A DNA stretch of 64,000 bases from Alicyclobacillus sp. (lineage in GTDB: Bacteria > Bacillota > Bacilli > Alicyclobacillales > Alicyclobacillaceae): assembly GCA_023511295.1 (NCBI GenBank), contig JAIMBT010000009.1:1-64000 (forward strand). Reading direction: 5' to 3'. The notes under the pieces are model-generated. The model made no database searches. It had not been told where the DNA came from and saw only the letters and a list, made by a program, of their open reading frames with translations. The position numbers and the translations under genes are program-made. Shown one piece after another: positions 25,147 to 37,971 of the stretch. Position 1 is the first letter of the stretch, and every line of letters begins with the position of its first letter.

Positions 25147-25626
25147 GTGACAGAACCAATGAATGTCGTGGAGGTGCTCCGCGCGCGCGGCGTGGCGGTC
25201 GACGAGATCAGCGAATTGGTGTATGACCTGCAGGCCAAGTACCACCCAGGGTTGACGCGTGAGGAATGCCGGGAGCACGTGTTGCATGTGCTGGAAAAGC
25301 GGGAGGTGCAACACGCGCTCTACACTGGGGTGGCACTCGATGAATTGGCAGAGCAACACCGTCTGCCGCAACCGCTGCAGGCCATCATGGAGCGAGACGA
25401 ACCGCTCTACGGGATTGACGAGATCTTGGCGCTGTCCATCACCAACGTCTACGGGACGATTGGACTGACGAACTTCGGTTATCTGGACAAGTTGAAGAAG
25501 GGTGTCTTGGGGCGGCTGAACAACCATTCGTCGCAGATTCACGTGTTTCTCGACGACCTGGTGGCGGCCGTTGCCGCTGCCGCTGCAGCGCGGATGGCGC
25601 ATCAACACGGTACCAGTGCAGAGTGA
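25147..25626 (+). CDS. Phosphatidylglycerophosphatase A-like protein (YutG family)
   Basis: A 159-residue soluble protein. The conserved block SITNVYGTIGLTNFGYLDK together with Leu/Glu-rich helices matches the YutG/PgpA-related group of Firmicutes, which would dephosphorylate phosphatidylglycerophosphate. Unlike Proteobacterial PgpA it has no transmembrane helices. AGAGGAGG lies before the GTG at 25147. It sits between dnaE and accDA, consistent with lipid synthesis, but activity is inferred from family only. Confidence 0.78.
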   Translation: MTEPMNVVEVLRARGVAVDEISELVYDLQAKYHPGLTREECREHVLHVLEKREVQHALYTGVALDELAEQHRLPQPLQAIMERDEPLYGIDEILALSITNVYGTIGLTNFGYLDKLKKGVLGRLNNHSSQIHVFLDDLVAAVAAAAAARMAHQHGTSAE

Positions 25627-25643
25627 CCCGGACGGTTCGAGGT

Positions 25644-25673
25644 TTGGCCGCAGATTTCTGGGTGTGGTATGCT
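25644..25673 (+). promoter_or_regulatory. Candidate promoter for the DUF2007-like / accDA unit
   Basis: TTGGCC (25644-25649), 18-base spacer, TATGCT (25668-25673) with a TGG extension. The first start codon is 36 bases downstream. Confidence 0.55.
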
Positions 25674-25708
25674 GTGGACAACGCGTACGCTACAGGAGCG
25701 AATGAACG

Positions 25709-25903
25709 ATGTGGACGGTTATTTACATCGCGCAATCCGAGAAGCAGGCAGGCTACATCCGCAGCCGACTTGAATCCGAAGGGTTTCTCGTACGCATTCG
25801 TCAAACCAACGTCGCCAAGCAACAGTTCGAGATCTTGGTGCCGGAGGGAGAACTCGAGGAGATTCAAGAGGTCCTGAACGACATTCTGCACGCATCGCTC
25901 TGA
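25709..25903 (+). CDS. Small DUF2007-like protein
   Basis: A 64-residue protein (MWTVIYIAQSEKQAGYIRSR start) with a beta-alpha-beta pattern ending EGELEEIQEVLNDI. The fold resembles the DUF2007 'signal-transducing' small proteins, which pair with glutamate-synthase or PII-type domains; the ligand is unknown. AGGAGCG precedes the ATG. It lies 49 bases upstream of accD, in the position where Bacilli often carry a short conserved ORF, so cotranscription with accDA is likely. Confidence 0.7.
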   Translation: MWTVIYIAQSEKQAGYIRSRLESEGFLVRIRQTNVAKQQFEILVPEGELEEIQEVLNDILHASL

Positions 25904-25952
25904 CACGCTGGGCAGAATCGGCCGACGAAGCGTCGGGCGTCGAGGTGACAAC

Positions 25953-26835
25953 GTGCTCAAGGATATCTTTAACAAGAAACGCCATTACGCCACCATCGCA
26001 CAACCGCCGCGGCGGCAGGAACGCCGGCCTGCGGCCACCGCAGATCAGATTCCGGAAGGGCTGTTCAACAAATGCCCGACCTGCGGCGCACTGCTGATGT
26101 CGAAGGAGTTGCAGAAGCACGCGCACACCTGCCCGTCGTGCGGCCATCACTTCCCGGTTGGGGCGCAGGTCCGGATTGAGCTGACCCTCGATGCAGGGTC
26201 GTTTGTCGAAGAGGACGCTGGCGTCACGTCGGTCAATCCGCTGGCGTTTCCAGAGTACGAGGCGAAGCTGGCAAAGGCGCAGCAAGCGACCGCGCTCTTG
26301 GAGGGCGCGGTGACGGGCTGCGGTACCATCGGCGGATTCCAGGCGCGGATTGGCGTGATGGACCCGCGGTTCATCATGGGCAGCATGGGGTCCGCTGTGG
26401 GAGAGAAGTTGACCCGGGCCATGGAGCGGGCTTGCGCAGAGCGCGTGCCGTTGGTGTTGTTCACAGCCTCCGGCGGCGCCCGCATGCAGGAAGGCGTCCT
26501 GTCCCTGATGCAGATGGCGAAGACAAGCGTCGCGCTGGAGCGGATGCACGAGGCGGGGGTCCTCTTTGTCACCGTCATCACGCATCCCACCACCGGTGGC
26601 GTGAGCGCCAGCTTTGCCAGTCTCGGCGACATCATCCTGGCCGAGCCCGGAGCCATGTTCGGGTTTGCAGGGCGGCGGGTGATTGAGCAAACGATTCGGC
26701 AGACGCTTCCGGACGACTTTCAAACCGCAGAGTTCGTGCTGAAACACGGGATGATTGACAAGGTCGTCCACCGAATGGACCTGCGCGACACGCTGACGTC
26801 CATCCTGCGCATGCACGCCGCTGGAGGTGTGGAGA

Positions 26836-26846
<11 letters not shown>
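25953..26846 (+). CDS. accD: Acetyl-CoA carboxylase carboxyltransferase subunit beta
   Basis: A 297-residue subunit that, with AccA, transfers CO2 from carboxybiotin to acetyl-CoA to make malonyl-CoA. The zinc ribbon is C41-x2-C44-x15-C60-x2-C63. Carboxyltransferase motifs include FTASGGARMQEG and THPTTGGVSASFASLGDI. The GTG at 25953 follows CGAGGTGA. The end overlaps the accA start by 11 bases, the usual translational coupling of the two subunits. Confidence 0.97.
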
Positions 26847-28910
<2,064 letters not shown>

Positions 28911-28972
28911 GCACGGTCCGGGTCAGGGGCATCAGCGAACGGACAAGGAAACGATAGAAGGGATTTGAACCA

Positions 28973-30730
28973 ATGCATCGCCGAACGAAGATTGTCTGCA
29001 CTCTGGGTCCTGCGAGCGAATCTCCACAGATGTTGAAGGCGTTGATTGAAGCAGGCATGGACGTCGCGCGCCTGAATTTCTCCCATGGTACCTACGAAGA
29101 ACACGCGATGCGGATTGCGCGCGTGCGGGAAGCGGCAGCGGCTGTCGGCAAGTACGTCGGCATCATGTTGGACATCAAGGGACCCAAAATCCGCACGGGC
29201 AAAATCCAGAACGGAGAAGTGGAACTTGTCGATGGCCGGCAGATTGTGCTCACGACCGACCCTGTCGAGTACGGCACCGCCGAGCGCGTCAGCATCTCGT
29301 ACGAAGGGCTGGTGGAGGATGTCTACCCTGGTGCACCCATCCGGATTGACGATGGACTGATTGGCCTCGTCGTGGATGCGGTGCGGGGACACGATATCAT
29401 CTGTACCGTCGTGAACGGTGGTCTCCTGAAGGACCGCAAAGGCATCAACGTCCCGGGTGTCACCCTGCGGATTCCGGGGGTCACCGAGAAGGACGCTGCC
29501 GATATTCGGTTTGGGATTGCGCAGGGTGTGGACTTTATCGCTGCGTCATTTGTCCGCAAGGCGGGCGATGTCCTCGAGGTCCGAAAGATTTTGGAAGAGG
29601 GCGGGCACGATGCGCTCATCATCGCGAAGATTGAGACCCAGGAAGGGCTCGAGCGGCTGCCGGAGATCATCGAGGCTGCGGACGGTGTGATGGTGGCGCG
29701 TGGTGACCTCGGTGTCGAGATTCCGACAGAGGAAGTCCCGCTCGCGCAAAAGCGAATGATTCAACTGTGCAACCGCGCTGGCAAACCGGTCATCACGGCG
29801 ACACAGATGCTCGACTCCATGCAGCGCAACCCGCGCCCGACGCGGGCGGAAGCGAGCGACGTGGCGAACGCCATCTTTGACGGAACAGACGCCATCATGC
29901 TGAGCGGCGAGACGGCTGCCGGCAAGTATCCGCTGCAAGCCGTGCAGATGATGAACCAGATTGCGCTGCGCGCTGAGCAGGCGATTCAGTCCTCCGAGGT
30001 CGCGGGGCGGCACAGCACCCGCGCGGAGCGTACGGTCACAGACGCCATCGGCCACGCGATTGAGACGATGAGCGAGGAACTCGGCGTGAACGCCGTGGTG
30101 GTCGCGACGACGTCCGGTCACTCCGCGCGCGTCGTGTCCAAACACCGGCCGAAGGCGCTGGTGGTCGCGGCGACTCCGCGCGCATCGGTGGCGCGCCAGC
30201 TGACGGTCTCCCACGGCGTGTTCCCAGTCGTGGTGCCGGACGCGACGACCACGGACGAAGTGTTGGAGACCGCGGTACAAGGGGCACTGGACGGCGGGTA
30301 CGTCGTCCCCGGCAACTTGGTCATTGTCGTGGCCGGTGTACCGGTTGGTCAGCGGGGCACGACGAACCTCCTCAAGGTGCACACCATCGGCGACGTGATT
30401 GCCACCGGGTCGGGTATCGGGCAGACGGCGGTCAGCGGGCGGGCGGTGGTGTCCAGTTCGAATGCCGATATCCTCGCACGGGTCGAAACCGGAGACATCT
30501 TGGTCACCGTCGGGACGGAGCGGGAGATTGTCCCGGCGATGGAGCGGGCCGCCGCCATCATCACGGAGGAAGGTGGACTCACTTCCCACGCCGCGGTGGT
30601 GGGTCTGACGCTCGGTAAGCCGGTGATTGTCGGCGCAGCAGGGGCGATGGCCGCGATTGAGGACGGCGAGCGCGTAACGGTGGATGCGGCTCGCGGCCTC
30701 GTGTATCGCGGACAAGCACACGTGCTGTAG
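28973..30730 (+). CDS. pyk: Pyruvate kinase with C-terminal PEP-utilising-type domain
   Basis: A 585-residue enzyme forming ATP and pyruvate. N-terminal RTKIVCTLGPAS and MDVARLNFSHGTYEEH, the K/E active site in IAKIETQEGLERL, and MVARGDLGVEIP with TATQMLDSMQ are all present. After residue 475 comes an extra domain with GGLTSHAAVVGLTLGKPVIVG, the phosphohistidine-type fold found in Bacillus-type pyruvate kinases of this same length. A terminator lies 32 bases past the stop. Confidence 0.98.
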   Translation: MHRRTKIVCTLGPASESPQMLKALIEAGMDVARLNFSHGTYEEHAMRIARVREAAAAVGKYVGIMLDIKGPKIRTGKIQNGEVELVDGRQIVLTTDPVEYGTAERVSISYEGLVEDVYPGAPIRIDDGLIGLVVDAVRGHDIICTVVNGGLLKDRKGINVPGVTLRIPGVTEKDAADIRFGIAQGVDFIAASFVRKAGDVLEVRKILEEGGHDALIIAKIETQEGLERLPEIIEAADGVMVARGDLGVEIPTEEVPLAQKRMIQLCNRAGKPVITATQMLDSMQRNPRPTRAEASDVANAIFDGTDAIMLSGETAAGKYPLQAVQMMNQIALRAEQAIQSSEVAGRHSTRAERTVTDAIGHAIETMSEELGVNAVVVATTSGHSARVVSKHRPKALVVAATPRASVARQLTVSHGVFPVVVPDATTTDEVLETAVQGALDGGYVVPGNLVIVVAGVPVGQRGTTNLLKVHTIGDVIATGSGIGQTAVSGRAVVSSSNADILARVETGDILVTVGTEREIVPAMERAAAIITEEGGLTSHAAVVGLTLGKPVIVGAAGAMAAIEDGERVTVDAARGLVYRGQAHVL

Positions 30731-30761
30731 CTGGCCTGGGCGGCCAAGTGGTTTCCGACAG

Positions 30762-30788
30762 ACCGCCGGCGCTGGTTGCGCCGGCGGT
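30762..30788 (+). terminator. Terminator-like hairpin after pyk
   Basis: ACCGCCGGCG (30762-30771) pairs with CGCCGGCGGT (30779-30788), followed by a short TTT. It ends the accDA-pfkA-pyk block. Confidence 0.72.
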
Positions 30789-30899
30789 TTCCGCGTGCTT
30801 CAGGCCCCCACGCCCCCACGTATCGCGCAGGAGTTGCGGTGCAGTCTGCCGAATCCTTCGGATGTCCCGATTCGAACGACATTTGAGGAGATGACGCGA

Positions 30900-32684
30900 G
30901 TGCATCCATTTCCGGAAGCTGGTTTACAAGACTTCTTTCGAACGTATTCCATCACCGGTTTTGCCGTCAGCAAGGACGAGCGAACCCTGGCGCTGTCCAC
31001 GAACCTCGGCGGAACGTACAACGTGTGGGGGTTGGCGCTGCCCAACACCTACCCGTACCCCTTGACGTATCAAGACCAAACACCGCGTGCTCTGCAGTTC
31101 GACCCAGCGGGCCGCTACCTTCTCGTTGGGTTTGATCACGACGGCGACGAGCATGTGCAACTCTTCCTCGTCTCGCCAAATGGCGGGCAGTTGGTGCCGC
31201 TGCGCCAGGCGGAGGGCCGGTCGCACTTCTTCGCCGGGCTGTCGGAGGATGGGAATCGCGTCTATTACGCGTCCGACAAAGAGAACCACATGCACCTGAA
31301 CGGCTATGTGTACGACATCGAGACCGGCCTGGAGCGGACCTTGTACGTCGGCTCCGAAGGCGCAACGTACATCGCCGCCATCTCGGATGACGAGCAGCAC
31401 CTCGTCCTTGTCGCGCACCTCGCCAACACCAACATGCCCGCCTACCTGTGGACGGACGGCGTCCAGCAGCCGCTCATCCCCGGTGCGGATGAGCAGCACG
31501 TGAGCAGCAACGCGACGTTCTTCGACGGAGCGGTGTGGTTTACGACCAACTACCAGTCGGACCGCTCGTACCTCGCCCGGTACGACATCGCGGCTTGCAC
31601 CTTCCAACGCGTCTACGCCCTGGACGACGCAGACCTGGACGACCTCCACATCCACAAGCCATCCCGGACTGCGTACCTCACGGCCTCGAGCGGCGTTGAG
31701 GATAGACTGGTTCGCTTCCACCTGGACAGTCGGCAGGCCGAAGTCATCGCCGCTCCGTTCGCCGTGATTCAGGAGATGCACGTCGGCGAGAGCGGGGCCC
31801 TGTATGCCCTCGGGCGGAGCGATATCGACCCATTCAACATCGCGCAGTTGACGCCGGACGGTGACTGGAGGCTGCTGACACATAACCGGGTGATGGGCAT
31901 CTCGCGCGACGAGTTGTCGACTGCGGAAGTCTGCCGGTTCTCGTCGTTCGACGGCTTGGAGATTGAAGCGCTGTGGTTTCCTGCCAACCCGAAGACGCGC
32001 AACGGATACACCGTGGTCTGGCCGCATGGCGGGCCGCAGGCATCCGAACGGCGCGCGTTTCGCCCAGTGTTTCAGTACCTCGCGTATCGCGGGTACAACG
32101 TCTTTGCACCGAATTTTCGGGGTAGCTCAGGCTACGGTGCAAAGTTTGTCAAGATGGTGGAGGGCGATTGGGGGCATGGCCCGCGGTTGGATATGGTCGA
32201 AAGTATCGAATGGCTCCTCCGAGAGGGGCGCGCGGACCGCGACAAGCTGTTCCTGTTTGGCGGCAGTTACGGCGGGTACATGACGCTGCTCCTGCACGGT
32301 CGCCACGCCGATTACTTCCAGGCCTGCGTCGAGTTGTTCGGCCCGTCCAACCTGTTCACGTTCCTGGAGAGCGTTCCCGACCACTGGAAGCCGTCGATGA
32401 AGCAGTGGCTGGGAGATCCAGTGGAGGACCGAGATCGGCTGATTCAGGATTCCCCTATCACGTACTTGGACGGGATGACGAAACCGATGCTGGTGATTCA
32501 AGGCGCCAAGGACCCCCGAGTGGTCAAGGCTGAATCCGACCAAATCGTCGCGGCCCTGCGAGACAAAGGAGTGGAAGTGGAGTACATCGTCTTTGAGGAC
32601 GAGGGCCACGGCTTCATGAAGAAGGAAAACGAGATCCGCGCGTACGGCAGCGCGGTGGCGTTCTTCGACCGGCATCGCAAGTAG
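30900..32684 (+). CDS. S9-family serine peptidase (acylaminoacyl-peptidase-like)
   Basis: A 594-residue protein with an N-terminal beta-propeller (repeated LSxDGxRVYY-type strands, about residues 20-340) and a C-terminal alpha/beta hydrolase. The nucleophile Ser is in GGSYGGYM (about residue 456), the Asp in GAKDPRV (about 538) and the His in DEGHGF (about 570). It is predicted to be cytoplasmic; no signal peptide is seen. GAGGAG followed by 9 bases selects the GTG at 30900, since the ATG at 30891 directly abuts the ribosome site. It probably cleaves short or N-acylated peptides. Confidence 0.93.
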   Translation: MHPFPEAGLQDFFRTYSITGFAVSKDERTLALSTNLGGTYNVWGLALPNTYPYPLTYQDQTPRALQFDPAGRYLLVGFDHDGDEHVQLFLVSPNGGQLVPLRQAEGRSHFFAGLSEDGNRVYYASDKENHMHLNGYVYDIETGLERTLYVGSEGATYIAAISDDEQHLVLVAHLANTNMPAYLWTDGVQQPLIPGADEQHVSSNATFFDGAVWFTTNYQSDRSYLARYDIAACTFQRVYALDDADLDDLHIHKPSRTAYLTASSGVEDRLVRFHLDSRQAEVIAAPFAVIQEMHVGESGALYALGRSDIDPFNIAQLTPDGDWRLLTHNRVMGISRDELSTAEVCRFSSFDGLEIEALWFPANPKTRNGYTVVWPHGGPQASERRAFRPVFQYLAYRGYNVFAPNFRGSSGYGAKFVKMVEGDWGHGPRLDMVESIEWLLREGRADRDKLFLFGGSYGGYMTLLLHGRHADYFQACVELFGPSNLFTFLESVPDHWKPSMKQWLGDPVEDRDRLIQDSPITYLDGMTKPMLVIQGAKDPRVVKAESDQIVAALRDKGVEVEYIVFEDEGHGFMKKENEIRAYGSAVAFFDRHRK

Positions 32685-32914
32685 CCTGCGTCGACCGCTT
32701 GAACCGCATCGCATGTGCGGCTCAGCTCGCCACGGACCCTGCGACACAGGCCTCGCTCCCTGGTGCCCACGCACGTCCAGCCCCGGCTGCATAGGATGCA
32801 ACACGGGGCGATGCAGTCGCTGTCGTCTTCTGCTATCCAGCAGGCGCGGTGCCGAGACCCCTCGCTCCGGCGGCCTCATCCGGGCCGGTCTTCGTTGGAG
32901 GGAGGTGGAGGCGT

Positions 32915-33214
32915 ATGTTGGGTGTGATTGCGTCCCATCCAGGCATGCTGATTGCGATGTGGGTGGCGTTGGTTGCCGTCGGGGTGGACATCCTGGTCCG
33001 GCTCATCAACAGTTTGCGCGGGTCCCTGGACGCTGAGCAGCTGGCGGTCGCCGTGACCCGACCGGTGCTCACCGACCTGTTCCCGCTCATTCTGCTGTCC
33101 GTGCTGTCCGCACTGCGCGGTACTCATCTGTACATCCTCATCTGGTTCTACGTCGCCGTTGTGCTGATTGTCATCCGCGTGTTGGTGCGTTTGGCCAAGG
33201 CCCTTCGGCGGTGA
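32915..33214 (+). CDS. Small three-helix membrane protein, unrecognised
   Basis: A 99-residue protein from the ATG at 32915, preceded by GGAGGGAGGTGGAGG. Three hydrophobic segments (about residues 8-30, 48-66 and 70-92) are interrupted by a polar stretch with INSLRGSLDAEQLAVAVTRP. A basic C-terminus (RLAKALRR) points inside. I do not recognise it. It stands alone, after a gene-free 230-base stretch in which I see nothing. Confidence 0.65.
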   Translation: MLGVIASHPGMLIAMWVALVAVGVDILVRLINSLRGSLDAEQLAVAVTRPVLTDLFPLILLSVLSALRGTHLYILIWFYVAVVLIVIRVLVRLAKALRR

Positions 33215-33328
33215 GTGAGCCTTTCGGACGCAGGGCCGCGTCCGGCGTTTGCCGGGCACGGCCCTGCTCGCGTGCGGTGAGCGTACGGTCGACGTGACGG
33301 TGCACGGGCGGCCCGTGGGAGCTCCGAC

Positions 33329-34732
33329 CTACGCCCGCTGAAGGGAGGAGCCGCCGGACGCGTCCAATGGGTCAATCAACTTCCCAGGATTCATCCGCCC
33401 GTCGGGGTCCAGCGCGCGCTTCACGGCCTGCATCACGTCGAGTGCTGGACCGTGTTCCAGCGCCTGGTACTTCCGTTTGCCGAGGCCGACGCCGTGTTCA
33501 CCCGTGCAGGTCCCCCCGACGGCGACGGCGCGCGCCACAAGTGCTGCGTTGAAGGCGTTCGCGCGCGCCAATTCCGCCGGGTCATCCGGTTGCACGGCGA
33601 GGCTGACGTGGAAGTTCCCGTCCCCCACGTGTCCGATGATGGCCCCGTGCACGCCGTGTTCCGTCAGCAACGCTTCGGCGTCCGCAATGGCCTCCGGCAG
33701 CTTCGACAAAGGGACGCACACGTCCGTCGCCATGTGTTTGCGCCCGGGGTACAGGCGCATGAAGGTGTGCGCAGCCTCGTGCCGAATCTCCCAGAGCTGG
33801 TTGCGCTCCGCCTCGTCTCCGACCGCCAGCCACTCCTGACACCCTTCGTCGCTGGCGATGCTCTGCGCCAACTCGACGGCCTCCCGGACAGCTTGCGGGG
33901 CGCCGCCAAACTCGAGAAACAGCGTCGGCTTCACGGCGTACGCCGTGCCGTTGACCTGGTTGAAAGCCGCGATGTAGGCCGGTGCGACCAACTCGACGCG
34001 CGTCACCGGTACGCCGCTGCCGACCAGCCCCACGGCGGTCTGCACGGCTTGCGCCACCGTCGAAAACACCGCGCGTGCCGCGAGCGTGCGCTCTGGGATG
34101 CCGACGAGTTTCAACCACAATTCTGTGAACACGCCGAGCGTGCCTTCCGACCCGACGAACAACCCCGTCAAGTTGTACCCCGAGGACGACTTTGCCGCGA
34201 GCGATCCGGTCCGAATCACCCGCCCATCCGCCAGTACGACCGTGATGGCGCGCACGTTGTCCCGCATGGCGCCGTAGCGGACGGTGGTGGTCCCGCTGGC
34301 GTTGGTGGCCGCCATCCCGCCGAGCGACGCATCCGCGCCTGGGTCGACCGGGAACATCAGGCCGTAGGAACGCAGCGCAGCGTTCAACTGTTTGCGCGTG
34401 ACGCCGGGCTCCACTTGAACGAGGAAGTCGTCCGGCGAGATGGCGAGGATGCGGTTCATGCGCGACGTGTCGACCGTGATGCCGCCGCGAACCGGCACCA
34501 CGTGGCCCTCCAGACTGCTGCCCACGCCGAACGGGACGACTGGAATCTGGTAGCGCTGTGAGACGCGCATCACGGCGACCACGTCGTCGGTGCTCTCCGG
34601 AAACACCACGGCGTCCGGTCGGTGCGGCGTGTGGTACGACTCGTCGTGACTGTGTAAGTCAAGGATGGAAGGACTCACCGAGACCTGTCCCGGGCGAAGG
34701 GCGTTCTCGAGTTCGCGGAGCCAATCGGACAT
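33329..34732 (-). CDS. FAD-linked oxidase, GlcD/D-lactate dehydrogenase type
   Basis: A 467-residue flavoprotein of the vanillyl-alcohol-oxidase fold. The FAD-binding half has VVPFGVGSSLEGHV, DPGADASLGGMAATNASGT and SSSGYNLTGLFVGSEGTLG. The C-terminal half has GHVGDGNFH, GTCTGEHGVGLGK and DPDGRMNPGK. It likely oxidises D-lactate or glycolate. No Fe-S subunit gene adjoins it, so it may be the single-subunit form. ATGGAGGTGAGCGCG precedes the ATG at 34732. It is divergent from the histidine kinase. Confidence 0.92.
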   Translation of the reverse strand: MSDWLRELENALRPGQVSVSPSILDLHSHDESYHTPHRPDAVVFPESTDDVVAVMRVSQRYQIPVVPFGVGSSLEGHVVPVRGGITVDTSRMNRILAISPDDFLVQVEPGVTRKQLNAALRSYGLMFPVDPGADASLGGMAATNASGTTTVRYGAMRDNVRAITVVLADGRVIRTGSLAAKSSSGYNLTGLFVGSEGTLGVFTELWLKLVGIPERTLAARAVFSTVAQAVQTAVGLVGSGVPVTRVELVAPAYIAAFNQVNGTAYAVKPTLFLEFGGAPQAVREAVELAQSIASDEGCQEWLAVGDEAERNQLWEIRHEAAHTFMRLYPGRKHMATDVCVPLSKLPEAIADAEALLTEHGVHGAIIGHVGDGNFHVSLAVQPDDPAELARANAFNAALVARAVAVGGTCTGEHGVGLGKRKYQALEHGPALDVMQAVKRALDPDGRMNPGKLIDPLDASGGSSLQRA

Positions 34733-34820
34733 CGCGCTCACCTCCATGCTGGGTGCTCCGCCGTGTTGGGGAGCGGGATCGAGATTCAGTATAGCGCATT
34801 GGAACCGCCGTGGGCGCCTG

Positions 34821-34850
34821 TTGGCACATCGTTGCAACAGTCGGTAGACA
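34821..34850 (+). promoter_or_regulatory. Weak promoter candidate for the histidine kinase gene
   Basis: TTGGCA (34821-34826), 18-base spacer, TAGACA (34845-34850). The -35 is good and the -10 poor. Confidence 0.35.
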
Positions 34851-34923
34851 TGCGGGCACGAGCCTGTTAAGGTACATTTTGGGGGACTTCGGGAAACGCA
34901 GGACAGCGGGAGGAGGGTGGTCT

Positions 34924-36498
34924 CTGCAACTCGAGACGTTCACAGCATTCGTTCAAAGATCACGGGAATGGATCCACCTCAGCTCCGGCCGTGCGGTATT
35001 GGCCGAGGCCGCCCGCACGTTCCGCGATGTGCTCGAGGTCCCGGCCGGGTATTTCGTCTACCAGAAGCATTTGGACAACAGGCCACCGGGGCCGTTTCAG
35101 ACCTACCATTCGTGGGGTGCGTTCGCCACCGCACACGAACTGCCTTCCTCAGCCCAGCCGGGTGAGCAACCTCTGCTTGGTTCGCGAGCGTTGGACGTGC
35201 CTCTGGTATCCGGGTTGTTGGACCAGGGATGGTTGGAAACTGGGTGCTTTCCGACGTGGATTCGGCGCCTTCCGGAAGGCAGCGAGATCCGTCAAATGAG
35301 CGTCTGGTCCATCTACACCGGCGGACAGTTCAGCGGCGCGGCCGTGCTCGGCGACGTGTCGGGGACGCCGAGAGAAGATGGGCCCCTTCTCGCCCTCTGT
35401 GTCTCGCAGTTGGGGCTGGTGTTGGACGGCCTGTTGTCGCGCCGGGCGTGTGAGATGAGCGAGCGTCGCCTGCGGTTTCTCGTCGAGCACACGACCGACG
35501 GGGTGATGGAGACGGACGCCGACGGTCTCCTGGTACAGGTGAACGACCGGGTGTCGTACATGCTCGGTTATGGACCCTCGGAGCTGCGCACGCGGGCGCA
35601 GCGGATGGCGCTCGTTCACCCGACAGACGCAGATGAGGTTCGGGCCGCGCTTGCGACGGTCGAGCATGGCCATCCGGTCACGCGACCGCTGCGAGCGACG
35701 CACAAACTCGGGCACGACGTGTTCCTGCGCGTCACGTGGGTCCCGATTCTGGACGCAGAGCGGGTGGTCGGTACCTACGTGGTGCTGGCGGACATCACGG
35801 AGCTCGTCGCGGCCCAAGAACAACTGCGCGAAGCCGAAAAGCTCACATTGGTGGGGCAACTGGCCGCCGGGGTCGCCCATGAAATCCGCAATCCCTTGAC
35901 CACCTTGCAGGGGTTCGTGAAGCTGATGGAGGAGCAGGGCTACCCGGCTAAATACTTGTCCATCATGCGCGCGGAGCTGGCGCGCATTCAGGGCGTGACG
36001 AATCAGTTGCTGATCTTGGGAAAACCCCAGTCCGTACCGGTGCGGAGTATCAATCTCGCAGCGGCGGTGGCCGACCTCGCGGCACAGATGCAGGGGGAGG
36101 CCGACGAACGAAGGGTTCACCTGGTGGTGCGGGGACCGGACGAAGTCTGGGTGTCGGGTGAGCGAGGGCAGCTGTCGGCAGCCATCGGCAACGTCATCCG
36201 CAATGCGCTCGAAGCAAGTCGCCCGCAGGCCGCGGTGGAGATTCGCGTGTCCGCGCAGCCGCCCTACGCGGTGGTGGAGGTGGATGACTGGGGCGACGGG
36301 ATTGACCCGGAGCGGTTGCCCTCAGTCACGGCACCGTTTTACACGAGGAAACCGGAAGGGGTGGGGCTCGGCCTCACCGTGAGTCAGCGCATCGTGGCGG
36401 CGTACGGTGGCCGCCTCGAGGTGTCCAGCCAGCCCGGGGCGGGAACGCGCGTTTTCATCAGCCTGCCCCTGGCCGAAGGACCGGGGCCGGATTCGTGA
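34924..36498 (+). CDS. PAS-domain sensor histidine kinase (probable CTG start)
   Basis: About 524 residues with no transmembrane helices. An N-terminal region of unknown type (to about residue 180) is followed by a PAS domain (about 185-300: MSERRLRFLVEHTTDGVMET). The HisKA helix carries the phospho-accepting His in GVAHEIRNPLTTLQGF. The HATPase_c domain has N, G1 (DDWGDGI), F and G2 (GVGLGLTVSQ) boxes. It resembles the sporulation kinases of Bacilli in soluble, orphan layout; no response regulator is adjacent. The only well-placed ribosome site (GGGAGGAGGG, 34908-34917) points to an in-frame CTG at 34924; GTG at 34810 is the longer alternative. Confidence 0.88.
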   Translation: MQLETFTAFVQRSREWIHLSSGRAVLAEAARTFRDVLEVPAGYFVYQKHLDNRPPGPFQTYHSWGAFATAHELPSSAQPGEQPLLGSRALDVPLVSGLLDQGWLETGCFPTWIRRLPEGSEIRQMSVWSIYTGGQFSGAAVLGDVSGTPREDGPLLALCVSQLGLVLDGLLSRRACEMSERRLRFLVEHTTDGVMETDADGLLVQVNDRVSYMLGYGPSELRTRAQRMALVHPTDADEVRAALATVEHGHPVTRPLRATHKLGHDVFLRVTWVPILDAERVVGTYVVLADITELVAAQEQLREAEKLTLVGQLAAGVAHEIRNPLTTLQGFVKLMEEQGYPAKYLSIMRAELARIQGVTNQLLILGKPQSVPVRSINLAAAVADLAAQMQGEADERRVHLVVRGPDEVWVSGERGQLSAAIGNVIRNALEASRPQAAVEIRVSAQPPYAVVEVDDWGDGIDPERLPSVTAPFYTRKPEGVGLGLTVSQRIVAAYGGRLEVSSQPGAGTRVFISLPLAEGPGPDS

Positions 36499-36539
36499 GG
36501 TGCAGAGAACCATTGGGTGGGCAGGCGGGCCGCCGATGA

Positions 36540-36568
36540 TTGCCATTTTCGCGCGGGGCCTCTATAAT
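36540..36568 (+). promoter_or_regulatory. Promoter of the trpS T-box transcript
   Basis: TTGCCA (36540-36545), 17-base spacer, TATAAT (36563-36568), a near-consensus sigma-A promoter with a start near 36575. Confidence 0.82.
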
Positions 36569-36574
36569 CGAGAT

Positions 36575-37886
<1,312 letters not shown>

Positions 37887-37902
37887 ACCCGGGCGCGTCC
37901 CG

Positions 37903-37930
37903 TTGCCACATCTGGGCAATGTGGTATGAT
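37903..37930 (+). promoter_or_regulatory. Promoter of icd
   Basis: TTGCCA (37903-37908), 16-base spacer, TATGAT (37925-37930) with a TGG extension, 42 bases before the icd ATG. Confidence 0.65.
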
Positions 37931-37971
37931 TTGTGGTGGCATGTTCACTCTCACACAAGGGAGGCTCTCTG

